64,000 nucleotides of DNA, from positions 1-64,000 of the IMG/VR virus record IMGVR_UViG_3300027736_000027; one strand, 5' to 3'. Position 1 is the stretch's first letter; the number at the start of each line of letters is the position of its first letter. This document shows, piece by piece, positions 30,341 to 37,653 of this stretch. The notes under the pieces were generated by a model that made no database searches, was not told the DNA's origin, and worked only from the letters and a program-made list of their open reading frames with translations. The translations under genes and the position numbers were made by a program. The DNA comes from a virus.

Positions 30341-30383
30341 AGGTCGGAGTCTACCCTCTGCGATCCCGGCCAGGAATCGAACC
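30341..30383 (-). other. tRNA-like 3' fragment next to a repeated 15-mer
   Basis: On the minus strand TTAGGTTCGATTCCTGG reads like a T-arm with the TTCGATT loop, followed by CCGGGATCGCA, like the 3' acceptor strand of a tRNA. No 5' half is present: upstream is a terminator (30384-30407). AGGTCGGAGTCTACC (30341-30355) is shared exactly with 18571-18585. A tRNA remnant or a chance T-arm mimic. Confidence 0.35.
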
Positions 30384-30407
30384 TAAAAAAACCGGGCGAA
30401 CCCGGTT
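30384..30407 (-). terminator. Intrinsic terminator after the gene at 30426
   Basis: AACCGGG-TTCG-CCCGGTT with a stable TTCG tetraloop followed by seven T on the minus strand. Confidence 0.85.
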
Positions 30408-30425
30408 CTGATAGTGGGTTGAGGT

Positions 30426-30569
30426 TTAGAACTCGAACGCGGCCGTTGAGGTATTGCTACCCGCTACCGCATTTATGATTACGACCGCGATTCCAATAAT
30501 TGCGATTCCAGCTAGACACACGGTCCAGGTTTGCAGTGCACGTAGTGCGATCATTTCAGTTTTGCTCAT
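30426..30569 (-). CDS. Single-span membrane micro-protein (47 aa)
   Basis: MSKTEMIALRALQTWTVC then a membrane span (LAGIAIIGIAVVIINAVAG) and a short tail. It has its own promoter (30599) and terminator (30384), so it is a complete one-gene transcription unit. Confidence 0.6.
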   Translation of the reverse strand: MSKTEMIALRALQTWTVCLAGIAIIGIAVVIINAVAGSNTSTAAFEF

Positions 30570-30598
30570 GGTTGATTTGGTTAATTGGTTTATATAGA

Positions 30599-30655
30599 GT
30601 AAATATAAGCAATTAGTTTGAACTAAAAAAATTTATTTTCAAGAAGTTATTAACA
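30599..30655 (-). promoter_or_regulatory. Early promoter element, long class, diverged
   Basis: TTGTTAATAACTTC, spacer, AGTTCAAACTAATTGCTTATATTTAC; the usual TGTCAAA reads GTTCAAA. Upstream of the gene at 30426 and abutting the end of the gene at 30650. Confidence 0.65.
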
Positions 30656-30880
30656 ATCCTGGCCCAACCAACTGCGTAACTTTTCTCCGAATTCCTGGTC
30701 ATTTGGATACTTAACCATGATCTCGACAACTCGGTCTAAACTCCGGGCCGGTCGGAAGCGGGCCGTTTGATAACGTTGGATTGGCCAAGGCTCTGCAGTG
30801 GATATAAAGTTTCTGGCCTGCTTGCCGAATTCAGAATCATTGTGCTGGTCTCGAGAAAGTTGTTGTAATGTGGGTAACAT
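30650..30880 (-). CDS. Small early-region protein (76 aa)
   Basis: The start at 30880 (MLPTLQQLSRDQHNDSEFGKQ) is preferred over a longer AT-rich frame to 30952. Two similar halves can be seen: xQHNDSEFGKQARNFI and YPNDQEFGEKLRSWL, so the protein is an internal duplication of a ~40-residue helical unit. Not recognised. Confidence 0.6.
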   Translation of the reverse strand: MLPTLQQLSRDQHNDSEFGKQARNFISTAEPWPIQRYQTARFRPARSLDRVVEIMVKYPNDQEFGEKLRSWLGQDC

Positions 30881-30917
30881 ATGTTTTATATTTCTTTTTT
30901 TATTATTATTATTATAG

Positions 30918-31445
30918 CTATTCAAAAAATACCAGTCCATGCTGGGCTCCAAGCCGGAAGTGCACGGTCAAGACCCCCATTATCTCTAAAAAATCTTCGG
31001 CATCCGGTTGTAGTACTCCGCCCAGTGCCTGAGCCTGGTAATCAGAAAGTAGATGAGCCTTAAATATTGGAGCCAGTCTTTCTAATTCTCGAGCCAAGAC
31101 ACCGCAGGTTCGGGTACTAAATCCGCAGCCTGAATCGGTATGGTCCAGTAGTGGAGCAAGTTTATGTGGCTGCCCGGCCAGGGTTGCCGAACACAGTTCT
31201 GCACAGTACCTGCGCCAGCGGTGCCAAACACTATAGCTGCAGAGCCTGGCTCTTGACTCCTCGGAACCAGGTGTCTGGAACCAGGTTCCGGGTTTTAAAC
31301 CGTGCCAGTGCCTGGCTGAGTGCTCATCCAGGTCAAGTATCTCAACCAGCTGGCCGACTCCAATCTCTTCAACCAGCCTGAGCGCCGCCATTCGTTTATC
31401 TCGTGCCTCTATGCAGTTGCTCACTGCCCATATATCAAGTCCCAT
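30918..31445 (-). CDS. Hypothetical protein, MGLDIWA family-like (175 aa)
   Basis: Begins MGLDIWAVSN. A middle block GLKPGTWFQTPGSEES followed by CSYSVWHRWR resembles a group of small bacterial and phage proteins with MGLDxY starts and a Ser-Tyr-Ser motif, but I cannot name the function. The gene is more GC-rich than the early genes to its left. Confidence 0.6.
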   Translation of the reverse strand: MGLDIWAVSNCIEARDKRMAALRLVEEIGVGQLVEILDLDEHSARHWHGLKPGTWFQTPGSEESRARLCSYSVWHRWRRYCAELCSATLAGQPHKLAPLLDHTDSGCGFSTRTCGVLARELERLAPIFKAHLLSDYQAQALGGVLQPDAEDFLEIMGVLTVHFRLGAQHGLVFFE

Positions 31446-31468
31446 TTCTTATCGCTTTTTTTGATCCC

Positions 31469-31497
31469 AAAAAAGGGCCGTGCCTACAGGCCGGCCC
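31469..31497 (-). terminator. Intrinsic terminator after the gene at 31525
   Basis: GGGCCG with inner GCCT/GGC and CGGCCC closing stem, followed by six T on the minus strand. Confidence 0.8.
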
Positions 31498-31524
31498 AAT
31501 CTATTAAGGTGGTGTCTGACCGGA

Positions 31525-31761
31525 TTATCCAATCAGGCTTGAGTTACGGATACGTCCGCGAGTCATATCGTATGCTCTGTTTAAGATACGACTGTTTGTG
31601 CCTAGGCCAGCTAAGACTTCGCTTGTCCAGTTTGGACTGAAACCTGTTGCTGTTGCTACTCGGCTTACATCACCGTGACGTTTTCTCGAAGCGACTACTG
31701 CTAACTTTGCACCTGTGCTTAACTTGCGGTATTTCATACCGATTTTGCTTGCATTTTTCAT
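31525..31761 (-). CDS. Small helix-turn-helix-like protein (78 aa)
   Basis: The middle (RHGDVSRVATATGFSPNWTSEVLAGLG) fits a helix-turn-helix with the recognition helix SPNWTSEVLAG; the flanks are basic. Likely a DNA-binding protein, possibly a transcription regulator of this region. Ends in a strong terminator. Confidence 0.6.
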   Translation of the reverse strand: MKNASKIGMKYRKLSTGAKLAVVASRKRHGDVSRVATATGFSPNWTSEVLAGLGTNSRILNRAYDMTRGRIRNSSLIG

Positions 31762-31795
31762 TGTATATATTTTATTTTGTTTAATTATAAGGTAC

Positions 31796-32068
31796 CTAAC
31801 CTTTATCCGATTTGGCCTGCCCGGTCGGGGCGAGACTTCTGGGAATCAATAACTGAGCCAGTAGGATAAGTCCCCAGGCCTGGGCAACACTGATCTGAAT
31901 TCCACCGAATATTCCCGGTACGAGCCAGTTCCATAACCATTTTACTGGCCAGGCCAGGATAATACTTGCAACAAAGGCAACTGTTACTGTCAAGACTAGA
32001 GTAGATAGTGTTTGAGCCAGCCCGGTCTTACGGCCTGCTGAGCCTCCTAATTTAGGTAGATTTTTCAT
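31796..32068 (-). CDS. Two-span membrane protein (90 aa)
   Basis: A basic N-terminus, one span at about residues 20-42 (LSTLVLTVTVAFVASIILAW), a second at about 58-75 (ISVAQAWGLILLAQLLI), and a basic C-terminus. Function unknown. Confidence 0.6.
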   Translation of the reverse strand: MKNLPKLGGSAGRKTGLAQTLSTLVLTVTVAFVASIILAWPVKWLWNWLVPGIFGGIQISVAQAWGLILLAQLLIPRSLAPTGQAKSDKG

Positions 32069-32095
32069 TGTTATATTTCTTTTTTTATATTATTA

Positions 32096-32401
32096 TTATA
32101 CCGATAAACAGTATCGGTGGCCGTACCTTGTCAACACCTCTGCCCATTCATACTCACCGTGCTCCACGGCCTGCTCAACCGTCTCTAAGAAGAGGCTACT
32201 GATTCTCGACCTTAACCAGACCCGGTACTCTGCAGCCCAAGGCTCGGTACCTATACCCCGTTCCAAGTCAACAATATATTGTCCGACTGCCCGGTCCAGT
32301 AAGAGCCAGTCGCGACCGGCGGTCTCTAACCTGATCAGCAACTCGGTCCGCATCTGGGCCAGGTCGCCTAATTCTAAATACTCATTGTAATCTGCTTTCA
32401 T
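32096..32401 (-). CDS. Hypothetical helical protein (101 aa)
   Basis: The start at 32401 (MKADYNEYLELGDLAQMRTEL) is chosen because the longer frame (to 32629) runs through repetitive GC-rich DNA and has a Gly/Gln/Ala composition unlike a protein. Helical, with LEPVEQAVEHGEYEWAEVLTRYG-like C-terminal helices. Not recognised. It is the most upstream gene of the minus-strand early block. Confidence 0.65.
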   Translation of the reverse strand: MKADYNEYLELGDLAQMRTELLIRLETAGRDWLLLDRAVGQYIVDLERGIGTEPWAAEYRVWLRSRISSLFLETVEQAVEHGEYEWAEVLTRYGHRYCLSV

Positions 32402-32687
32402 ACCTATATTATATCCTACCTGCAGACTAAGTTTTAGCCCTACTCTCGACTGGCCAGCCTGCAGCCAGCCTACCTGGCCTGCCTGGATAGAGCCTACCTG
32501 GCCTGCCTGCCGGCAGCCTGTACCGGCTCCTGGCCAGTACCCCTGGCTAGCCCTGGCTGCTGCCTGGATAGAGCCCGGCCTGCTGCCAGGGTCACTCCTG
32601 GAGTCAATACCAGGCAGCCCTGGGACCACTCCTGGAGTCAGCCAGGGTCACTCCGGGAGGTGCCCCGGTAGTGAACTATGCCCCTAT
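32402..32687. repeat. GC-rich imperfect repeat region upstream of the early block
   Basis: No gene. Short units recur: CCTGGCCTGCCTG, CCTGGATAGAGCC (twice), and CTCCTGGAGTC (three forms between about 32585 and 32660). CTCCTGGAG is itself palindromic. The composition is far more GC-rich than the flanking genes. May hold the promoter or origin-related elements. Confidence 0.6.
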
Positions 32688-32724
32688 AAAAAAAGTCTCC
32701 AGGAGCAGAACTCATGACTTTTTT
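32688..32724. terminator. Bidirectional hairpin with A/T tails
   Basis: AAAAAAGTC-18 nt-GACTTTTTT (32689-32697 with 32716-32724), T-run on both strands. It separates the two repeat tracts and the divergent gene blocks. Confidence 0.6.
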
Positions 32725-32740
32725 ATATTTTACCTGGTGC

Positions 32741-32940
32741 CCCCAGGTCCAGGAACCGTCTCAGGAGCAATTTGCCCTTTTATCGGGCTCGTGGATCTTC
32801 CCCCAGGTACGGGGACTCTTCCGGGTTAATTTGCCCTTTTATCTGGTTCGGGGATCTCCCCAGGTACGGGGCCTCTGCCTGGCTAATTTGTCCTAAGTGC
32901 TGGTTCCTGGATTCCCCCAGGTCCAGGGCCGGTTTGGAAC
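32741..32940 (+). repeat. Four-unit tandem repeat, CCCCAGGT core every 57-60 bp
   Basis: CCCCAGGT starts at 32741, 32801, 32858 and 32915 (steps 60, 57 and 57). Between cores the units share GGG-A-TCT, a TTTGCCCTTTTATC segment (units 1 and 2) and GGCTAATTTG (unit 3). The unit length is close to the 58-bp array at 13005, but the sequence is different. It precedes the plus-strand gene at 32999. Confidence 0.7.
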
Positions 32941-32998
32941 TAAATTTAGCCAGGTCTGTTGCTGTATAAATAAATTTATAAAAAAGTAGAAAAAAGTT

Positions 32999-33589
32999 AT
33001 GAAGTTTACAAAGGAACAAGTTGAAGCTGCCGTAAAGGCTAAAGGTTATGCCTGGTTTGAAGGCGCAGAGGACTATGACCTTAATATTGTAGGGGTCCGA
33101 AATGCCTCAACTGGCCAAGTTGTAACCAATGTATTTGATGACGTGCTAACCGTATCCTATAAAGTTGCCGGGGTTTGGAAATTTGAGAGCTGGCCAGCAA
33201 CAACTGACCCAGGTAAAAAAGGTGTCTTGGAATATCATAATGCGGCCGGGGTTGCCCGACTGGTTGAAGGCCAGTACCGGGGATCTCATACGATTAGATT
33301 GCATCAAGGCAAATACGAGGCTCTGGGGCAGGCCAAAAACGTAAAAGTATATCGTGACTCAAACAAGGATCTTACCTATAACGAGGATACCATCCAAGAA
33401 GGTATATTTGGAATCAATATTCATAAAGCGGGTGCCGACTCTACCTATGTTGAAAACTGGTCCGAAGGCTGTCAGGTATTTAAGAGGTCTGCTGACTTTG
33501 ACAAGTTCATGGCAATTTGTAGACTTGCAGCCTCAATCCATAAAAACTCTTTTAGCTATACCCTAATCCGGTCAACTGATATCAAATAA
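32999..33589 (+). CDS. Peptidoglycan-active protein candidate, SxGCQ motif (196 aa)
   Basis: The C-terminal half contains GINIHKAG (residues about 140-147) followed by NWSEGCQVF (about 155-163). A His-x(13-17)-Ser-x-Gly-Cys arrangement is like the catalytic motif of L,D-transpeptidase (YkuD-like) domains. The remainder matches a pattern I associate with phage cell-wall proteins (FDD, EGQYRGSHTIRLHQGKYEALGQ, KVYRDSNKD). No leader. Likely acts on host peptidoglycan; exact reaction uncertain. Confidence 0.6.
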   Translation: MKFTKEQVEAAVKAKGYAWFEGAEDYDLNIVGVRNASTGQVVTNVFDDVLTVSYKVAGVWKFESWPATTDPGKKGVLEYHNAAGVARLVEGQYRGSHTIRLHQGKYEALGQAKNVKVYRDSNKDLTYNEDTIQEGIFGINIHKAGADSTYVENWSEGCQVFKRSADFDKFMAICRLAASIHKNSFSYTLIRSTDIK

Positions 33590-33602
33590 ACAATAAACAA
33601 CT

Positions 33603-34076
33603 ATGAAACACATTAAACTATTTGAAGGTTTCTCTAAAGAAGAGAATATGGCTAAGTCATATACATTAGAATTCCTGCCTAAATTCTGGGAGGATCTGGG
33701 TATTAAACGACCTGCTTTTGGTGCTGAGGCTGGTCATAGTCTTCTCAATAGAGACAATACTATAAAATTAACGGTAGGGAATGATCCAACTATTATTTAT
33801 AGAAGAGATACTCGTATGTATGATGATAAAGGTCGAAAGGCAGGTAGAGATGATGATAGTATATGGTATTCGATTAATTTATACAAAACTCCCAATGGCT
33901 TTATTTCCAAATCTGATAATAATATGCTAAAATATTCTCTTGATTTTCAAGAGGACAAAGATGCTAAGATAGGTGGTAATATGAATTTGATACCAATAGG
34001 TGTAGGAGAATTCGCATCAGAAGAAGTCGGTAGTATGGATAATAGGGAATTTTTTAAGATAGTAGCTGTTGACTAA
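33603..34076 (+). CDS. Leader-tagged hypothetical protein (157 aa)
   Basis: Leader MKHIKLFEGFSKEEN (L-F-E then G). The first 45 bases are almost identical in DNA to the start of the next gene (34090), while the bodies are unrelated. Beyond the leader: strand-rich, charged, with no recognised motif. First of a four-gene tandem set of tagged proteins. Confidence 0.7.
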   Translation: MKHIKLFEGFSKEENMAKSYTLEFLPKFWEDLGIKRPAFGAEAGHSLLNRDNTIKLTVGNDPTIIYRRDTRMYDDKGRKAGRDDDSIWYSINLYKTPNGFISKSDNNMLKYSLDFQEDKDAKIGGNMNLIPIGVGEFASEEVGSMDNREFFKIVAVD

Positions 34077-34089
34077 AAATAAATACAAT

Positions 34090-34560
34090 ATGAAACACAT
34101 TAAACTATTTGAAGGTTTCTCTAGAGAAGAGAATAGCTTAATATTAGAGTTTGATTATGAAAAACATAAACAAGAAGATCTAGACATAATTGATAGATTT
34201 ATTATCTCTATTAATCCAGGTACGGCTGATGTTCTTGAAGTGGAAGGACTTTTAGCAAGGACTAAACACCATAAGTTAGTATTTAAACCGTTAACCAATA
34301 CCAAGATATTTAAAAGTTCTGATTCTAGAAAACTACTCAAAGATGAGGAAATTAATTTGAATCAGGCTAGTCGAAACACAGATAACGCGGTAAACCATCT
34401 AAACACCAATATCAACAACTGGTTAGCTATCAAAACTGATTATGATAATTTAGTTCATGAAATACGGGTTGGTAAAATTATAGATGTTGCAGGATATGGA
34501 ACTTCTACTATCGGTGGTTTAAACTGTATATTTAATACTATAAAATTTGATAAAATATAA
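34090..34560 (+). CDS. Leader-tagged hypothetical protein (156 aa)
   Basis: The start at 34090 is chosen over an upstream ATG at 34069 because it yields the leader MKHIKLFEGFSREEN. The body is helical/charged (DYEKHKQEDLDIIDRFIISINP). Function unknown; likely packaged. Confidence 0.7.
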   Translation: MKHIKLFEGFSREENSLILEFDYEKHKQEDLDIIDRFIISINPGTADVLEVEGLLARTKHHKLVFKPLTNTKIFKSSDSRKLLKDEEINLNQASRNTDNAVNHLNTNINNWLAIKTDYDNLVHEIRVGKIIDVAGYGTSTIGGLNCIFNTIKFDKI

Positions 34561-34573
34561 AATAAATACAATT

Positions 34574-35155
34574 ATGAAACACATTAAACTATTTGAAGGC
34601 TTTGTTGATGATCACGAAAGAATCTATAATAAGATTAGCCATTCACCAAGTAAGATAACTATAGAGTTAACTGAAAAGGGCAAAGACCTTATAGAAGGCC
34701 TACTACACGGTTGGGTGGAATCGTCAAGACCTGCTATTCAAACCGGCGGTTATAAACCACATACTATTATAGATATCAAAGATGCGGTAACAGTCTCAGC
34801 AAGTTATGGTGATGATGATAATAGTCGTCGTACTGTAGTGATTGGTCAGATTGAAATTAGAGGTAACTATGATAGTTGGGAGGGTATCTCACCGTTAACT
34901 AAATTATTACCAGATGAAAGTGGTAAAGAATACACAACGGGGTATTTCCAAATCTTTGTTAAATATTACCCGTTAGAAGATGAAGCTAGGACAGGAGCGA
35001 GTATAAGTATTCTGCAAGGTCTTAGGGCCAGTGAGAAGGATCAATATAAAGAACTAAAGAGAGGAAAATACCCTAAATACAATTGTGACTTTGATAAGGT
35101 TGAACCCGGCGAAGTAGATGATAGAGGTTACTTTAAGATAGTAGATATAAAATAA
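34574..35155 (+). CDS. Leader-tagged hypothetical protein (193 aa)
   Basis: The start at 34574 gives the leader MKHIKLFEGFVDD; an upstream ATG at 34547 is less likely. The body is strand-rich (ITIELTEKGKDLIEGLLHGWV, VVIGQIEIRGNYDSW). The C-terminus (DDRGYFKIVDIK) resembles the C-terminus of the gene at 33603 (DNREFFKIVAVD), so the two are related at both ends. Confidence 0.7.
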   Translation: MKHIKLFEGFVDDHERIYNKISHSPSKITIELTEKGKDLIEGLLHGWVESSRPAIQTGGYKPHTIIDIKDAVTVSASYGDDDNSRRTVVIGQIEIRGNYDSWEGISPLTKLLPDESGKEYTTGYFQIFVKYYPLEDEARTGASISILQGLRASEKDQYKELKRGKYPKYNCDFDKVEPGEVDDRGYFKIVDIK

Positions 35156-35169
35156 AATAAAGGATAATT

Positions 35170-35949
35170 ATGAAACACATTAAACTATTTGAAAGTTTCT
35201 CTGAAGAGTCAGGGTCAAGTCCAATTGAGGATTTTTATAAAAAGTATTATCCATCATCTTTAACGGCATCGCTAGACCCAAACTCCCAAGAAGCAAAGGA
35301 TCTACTGCTATATATTGACCTAAATTTAGGTCGACTAAGATCATCCGATGACACTGAGTTTTTACAAATACAAAAGAAATCTGGCTGGGGAGATATATTT
35401 CCAACCTATACAGAAATATTGAAAACTGATGATGCAGAACTTACTAAACTGGTTGATAACATTTATAAAAATGAAATTGCAGCCGTTAAGTCAATTTATA
35501 ATAACAAAAGCGATACGCAATTAACTGAAAGTTTTGATTTATCAAATGATAGCTGGAGAAATTGGGCTATTAGTAAAACTAAAAATCTGACATATGATGA
35601 TTTAGATAGTCATGAACAATCTTTTGTTGACCAAATATCTGATTTTATTAATGATACCTATTCTTATAAATTTCAAGAGTATAATGTTAATAGATATTCT
35701 AACGCGCCGCCCGCTGGGTTTAATAAACAATTGTTAAGGGTTGAAAATGGGCTAAGCCGAAAAGATATCGTTAATTTATCTGAAGATCTTGATACACGGT
35801 TTAATAAAGATAAATTTCTAACAATAGATGAATCTGGAACTCATTTTATAAAACTCGAACAAATTCTTGGAGATTACTATAAGTTGATATTAGACCCGCT
35901 TTTTATAAAAAAATATGAAAAAGAAGCCAAAGACTTTTATCGTAACTAA
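35170..35949 (+). CDS. Leader-tagged hypothetical protein (259 aa)
   Basis: Leader MKHIKLFESFSEESG (L-F-E then S). An acidic helical body containing a segment (GWGDIFPTYTEILKTDD) that resembles FGKWRDVFPTYSDAIKFKID in the large tagged protein at 46879, so the two may share a domain. Function unknown. Confidence 0.7.
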   Translation: MKHIKLFESFSEESGSSPIEDFYKKYYPSSLTASLDPNSQEAKDLLLYIDLNLGRLRSSDDTEFLQIQKKSGWGDIFPTYTEILKTDDAELTKLVDNIYKNEIAAVKSIYNNKSDTQLTESFDLSNDSWRNWAISKTKNLTYDDLDSHEQSFVDQISDFINDTYSYKFQEYNVNRYSNAPPAGFNKQLLRVENGLSRKDIVNLSEDLDTRFNKDKFLTIDESGTHFIKLEQILGDYYKLILDPLFIKKYEKEAKDFYRN

Positions 35950-36054
35950 CCCGGTTCCTGTCACCTGGCCCCTGGGCCCCCTTAAATTATTATCTGGTCC
36001 CGGCCCAAAACTTTAAGGATTCGGCGCGTATAGTTTTATAAATAACTCTATACT

Positions 36055-36273
36055 ATGGAACTACTTACGCAATTGGCCCTACTGTGGCCCCAGCTCTTGA
36101 CACTTGCCGCGATTGGTGTAACTATATCGCTCTTAATTGGGTGGGCCAGACGTCAACCAGAGTCTATTGAGTTCATTGACTCGGGTGATATGACCCGTAC
36201 TGAAATTATATTAACTGTACTTGTTGCACTTGGTGCTGGGCTGTTTACTGCCTGGCTCTTTTGGATTATTTAA
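36055..36273 (+). CDS. Two-span membrane protein (72 aa)
   Basis: Spans at about residues 7-28 (LALLWPQLLTLAAIGVTISLL) and 50-70 (IILTVLVALGAGLFTAWLFWI), with a polar loop (RRQPESIEFIDSGDMTR). A holin-like topology, and it lies near cell-wall genes, but nothing proves it. Confidence 0.6.
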   Translation: MELLTQLALLWPQLLTLAAIGVTISLLIGWARRQPESIEFIDSGDMTRTEIILTVLVALGAGLFTAWLFWII

Positions 36274-36298
36274 AAAAACTTAAAAAAACCCATACGCT

Positions 36299-36592
36299 AT
36301 GATTGGTTCACTATACTACAAAAAAGGCAAACCCTGGATTAATTTCGGCGATGATGACTCAATTGCAGTGACACCTGGCGAATTTGATATCTCAAATCTT
36401 AAACCGGGTATCTTGGTCCGGTTTGCAGTGGTTACAAATCTAAAAGGCAAACGCTCGGCCTCTATTATCGAGGTGTTTTACCGAAACCCAGAAGACGACT
36501 CTACCCTAATAGGCCTGGTTAAAAACTGGTTCAAGACCATAAACTGGCACCTAGGTAACATACTAAACCGTGGCTTTGGCCCAAAGTCATAA
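36299..36592 (+). CDS. Small OB-like protein (97 aa)
   Basis: Strand-rich first 65 residues (INFGDDDSIAV, LKPGILVRFAVVTNLKGKRSASIIEVF) suggest a cold-shock/OB-like fold; a basic helical tail follows. Could bind nucleic acid. Not certain. Confidence 0.5.
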   Translation: MIGSLYYKKGKPWINFGDDDSIAVTPGEFDISNLKPGILVRFAVVTNLKGKRSASIIEVFYRNPEDDSTLIGLVKNWFKTINWHLGNILNRGFGPKS

Positions 36593-36640
36593 ACTGTACC
36601 AGATAAATAACTCTACAAGTTTATAAAAAAAGAAGATACC

Positions 36641-36988
36641 ATGACAAATAGAATAATTAAAGATTTTAGTGGCTGGAACCACATTACTGAAACCAGTGAT
36701 ATGGCTGATACTGCACCAGTTGCAGCCCCGGCCACTACTACTGGAACCACTGGAACCACTACACCGACTACACCAACCGGTACAGCTGCAACTAATGGAT
36801 CAGCTGGAACCTCTGGAACCGCTGGAACGGGTGGAACCTCTGCACCCGCTGCAACCTCTGCACCCGCTGCAACTAATGGATCAGCTGGAACTGCTGGAAC
36901 CTCTGCACCCACTGGTGTTGTTTATAATGGTGGAGCCCCGCCGGCTCAAACCCCGGCTCCTGCACCATACAGTCTACTTAGACAGTAA
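36641..36988 (+). CDS. Leader-tagged low-complexity Gly/Thr/Ala protein (115 aa)
   Basis: The leader MTNRIIKDFSGWNHITETSD has I-T-E then T. Residues about 25-100 are low complexity (TTGTTGTTTPT, GTSGTAGTGGTSAPAATSAPAAT), of the Gly-x-Thr kind seen in phage fibre or linker proteins. First of three genes with closely related leaders. Likely a packaged or virion-surface extended protein. Confidence 0.65.
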   Translation: MTNRIIKDFSGWNHITETSDMADTAPVAAPATTTGTTGTTTPTTPTGTAATNGSAGTSGTAGTGGTSAPAATSAPAATNGSAGTAGTSAPTGVVYNGGAPPAQTPAPAPYSLLRQ

Positions 36989-37032
36989 GTTAAAGAAGAC
37001 TAATTAAAGAGTTTATAAAAAAGAAGATAAAT

Positions 37033-37638
37033 ATGCCAAATAGAATAGTTAAAGACTTTAAGAACTGGAACCTCATTACTGAAACCACTGATATTGTTGG
37101 TGCTACACAGGTCCTAGGTACTGGTACAGTTGGTGGTGGTTCACCCGGTTCCGATATTCCTACCGGTGGAGCCGAGGTAAAGGCTCCTGCTGGAACGTCC
37201 GGAACGTCTGGAGGATCCAACCGCGGTACAAGTTATCAAGCGGTAACGGCCGGAACTGATGGAACTGCCGCAACTTCTGCCCAGTTATTGCCGGCAGCGG
37301 TTGATAAACTGTCAAAAGAAATTGCTGAAATGATTGTTGCCTTATTTGCAAAGACTAGAGCATTTTGGGCTGGACAAAATGACCTTAACCTAAATGCAAC
37401 CGGTATGGTTGATGACAATGAAGAAACTGGAGTCAAAATATTTGAGGACTATTGGACTAAAAATATTTTACCAAAAATTTATATGCTACCTGTAGAAAAT
37501 AAAAATAAAGCAAGTCTTACTGCTCTCAAGACTCAAATTTCAGCTGCGATTACTGCTAGAAACACGAGTTTTACGTTTCAAATCTTCACAAGTGCAAGTA
37601 ATATTCCTACCAGCTACACAATAAACCCGGATTTTTAA
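37033..37638 (+). CDS. Leader-tagged protein with Gly/Thr linker and helical domain (201 aa)
   Basis: Leader MPNRIVKDFKNWNLITETTD (I-T-E then T), Gly/Thr/Ser-rich linker (residues about 25-85), then a helical domain (about 90-185: KLSKEIAEMIVALFAKTRAFW...). Shares leader style with the genes at 36641 and 37654. Function unknown. Confidence 0.7.
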   Translation: MPNRIVKDFKNWNLITETTDIVGATQVLGTGTVGGGSPGSDIPTGGAEVKAPAGTSGTSGGSNRGTSYQAVTAGTDGTAATSAQLLPAAVDKLSKEIAEMIVALFAKTRAFWAGQNDLNLNATGMVDDNEETGVKIFEDYWTKNILPKIYMLPVENKNKASLTALKTQISAAITARNTSFTFQIFTSASNIPTSYTINPDF

Positions 37639-37653
37639 AAAATAATAAATAAT

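Noticed and set aside
32402-32629. N-terminal extension of the gene at 32096
   Set aside because: Encoded by GC-rich repeats, with unnatural composition; MKADYNEYLEL at 32401 is a normal start.
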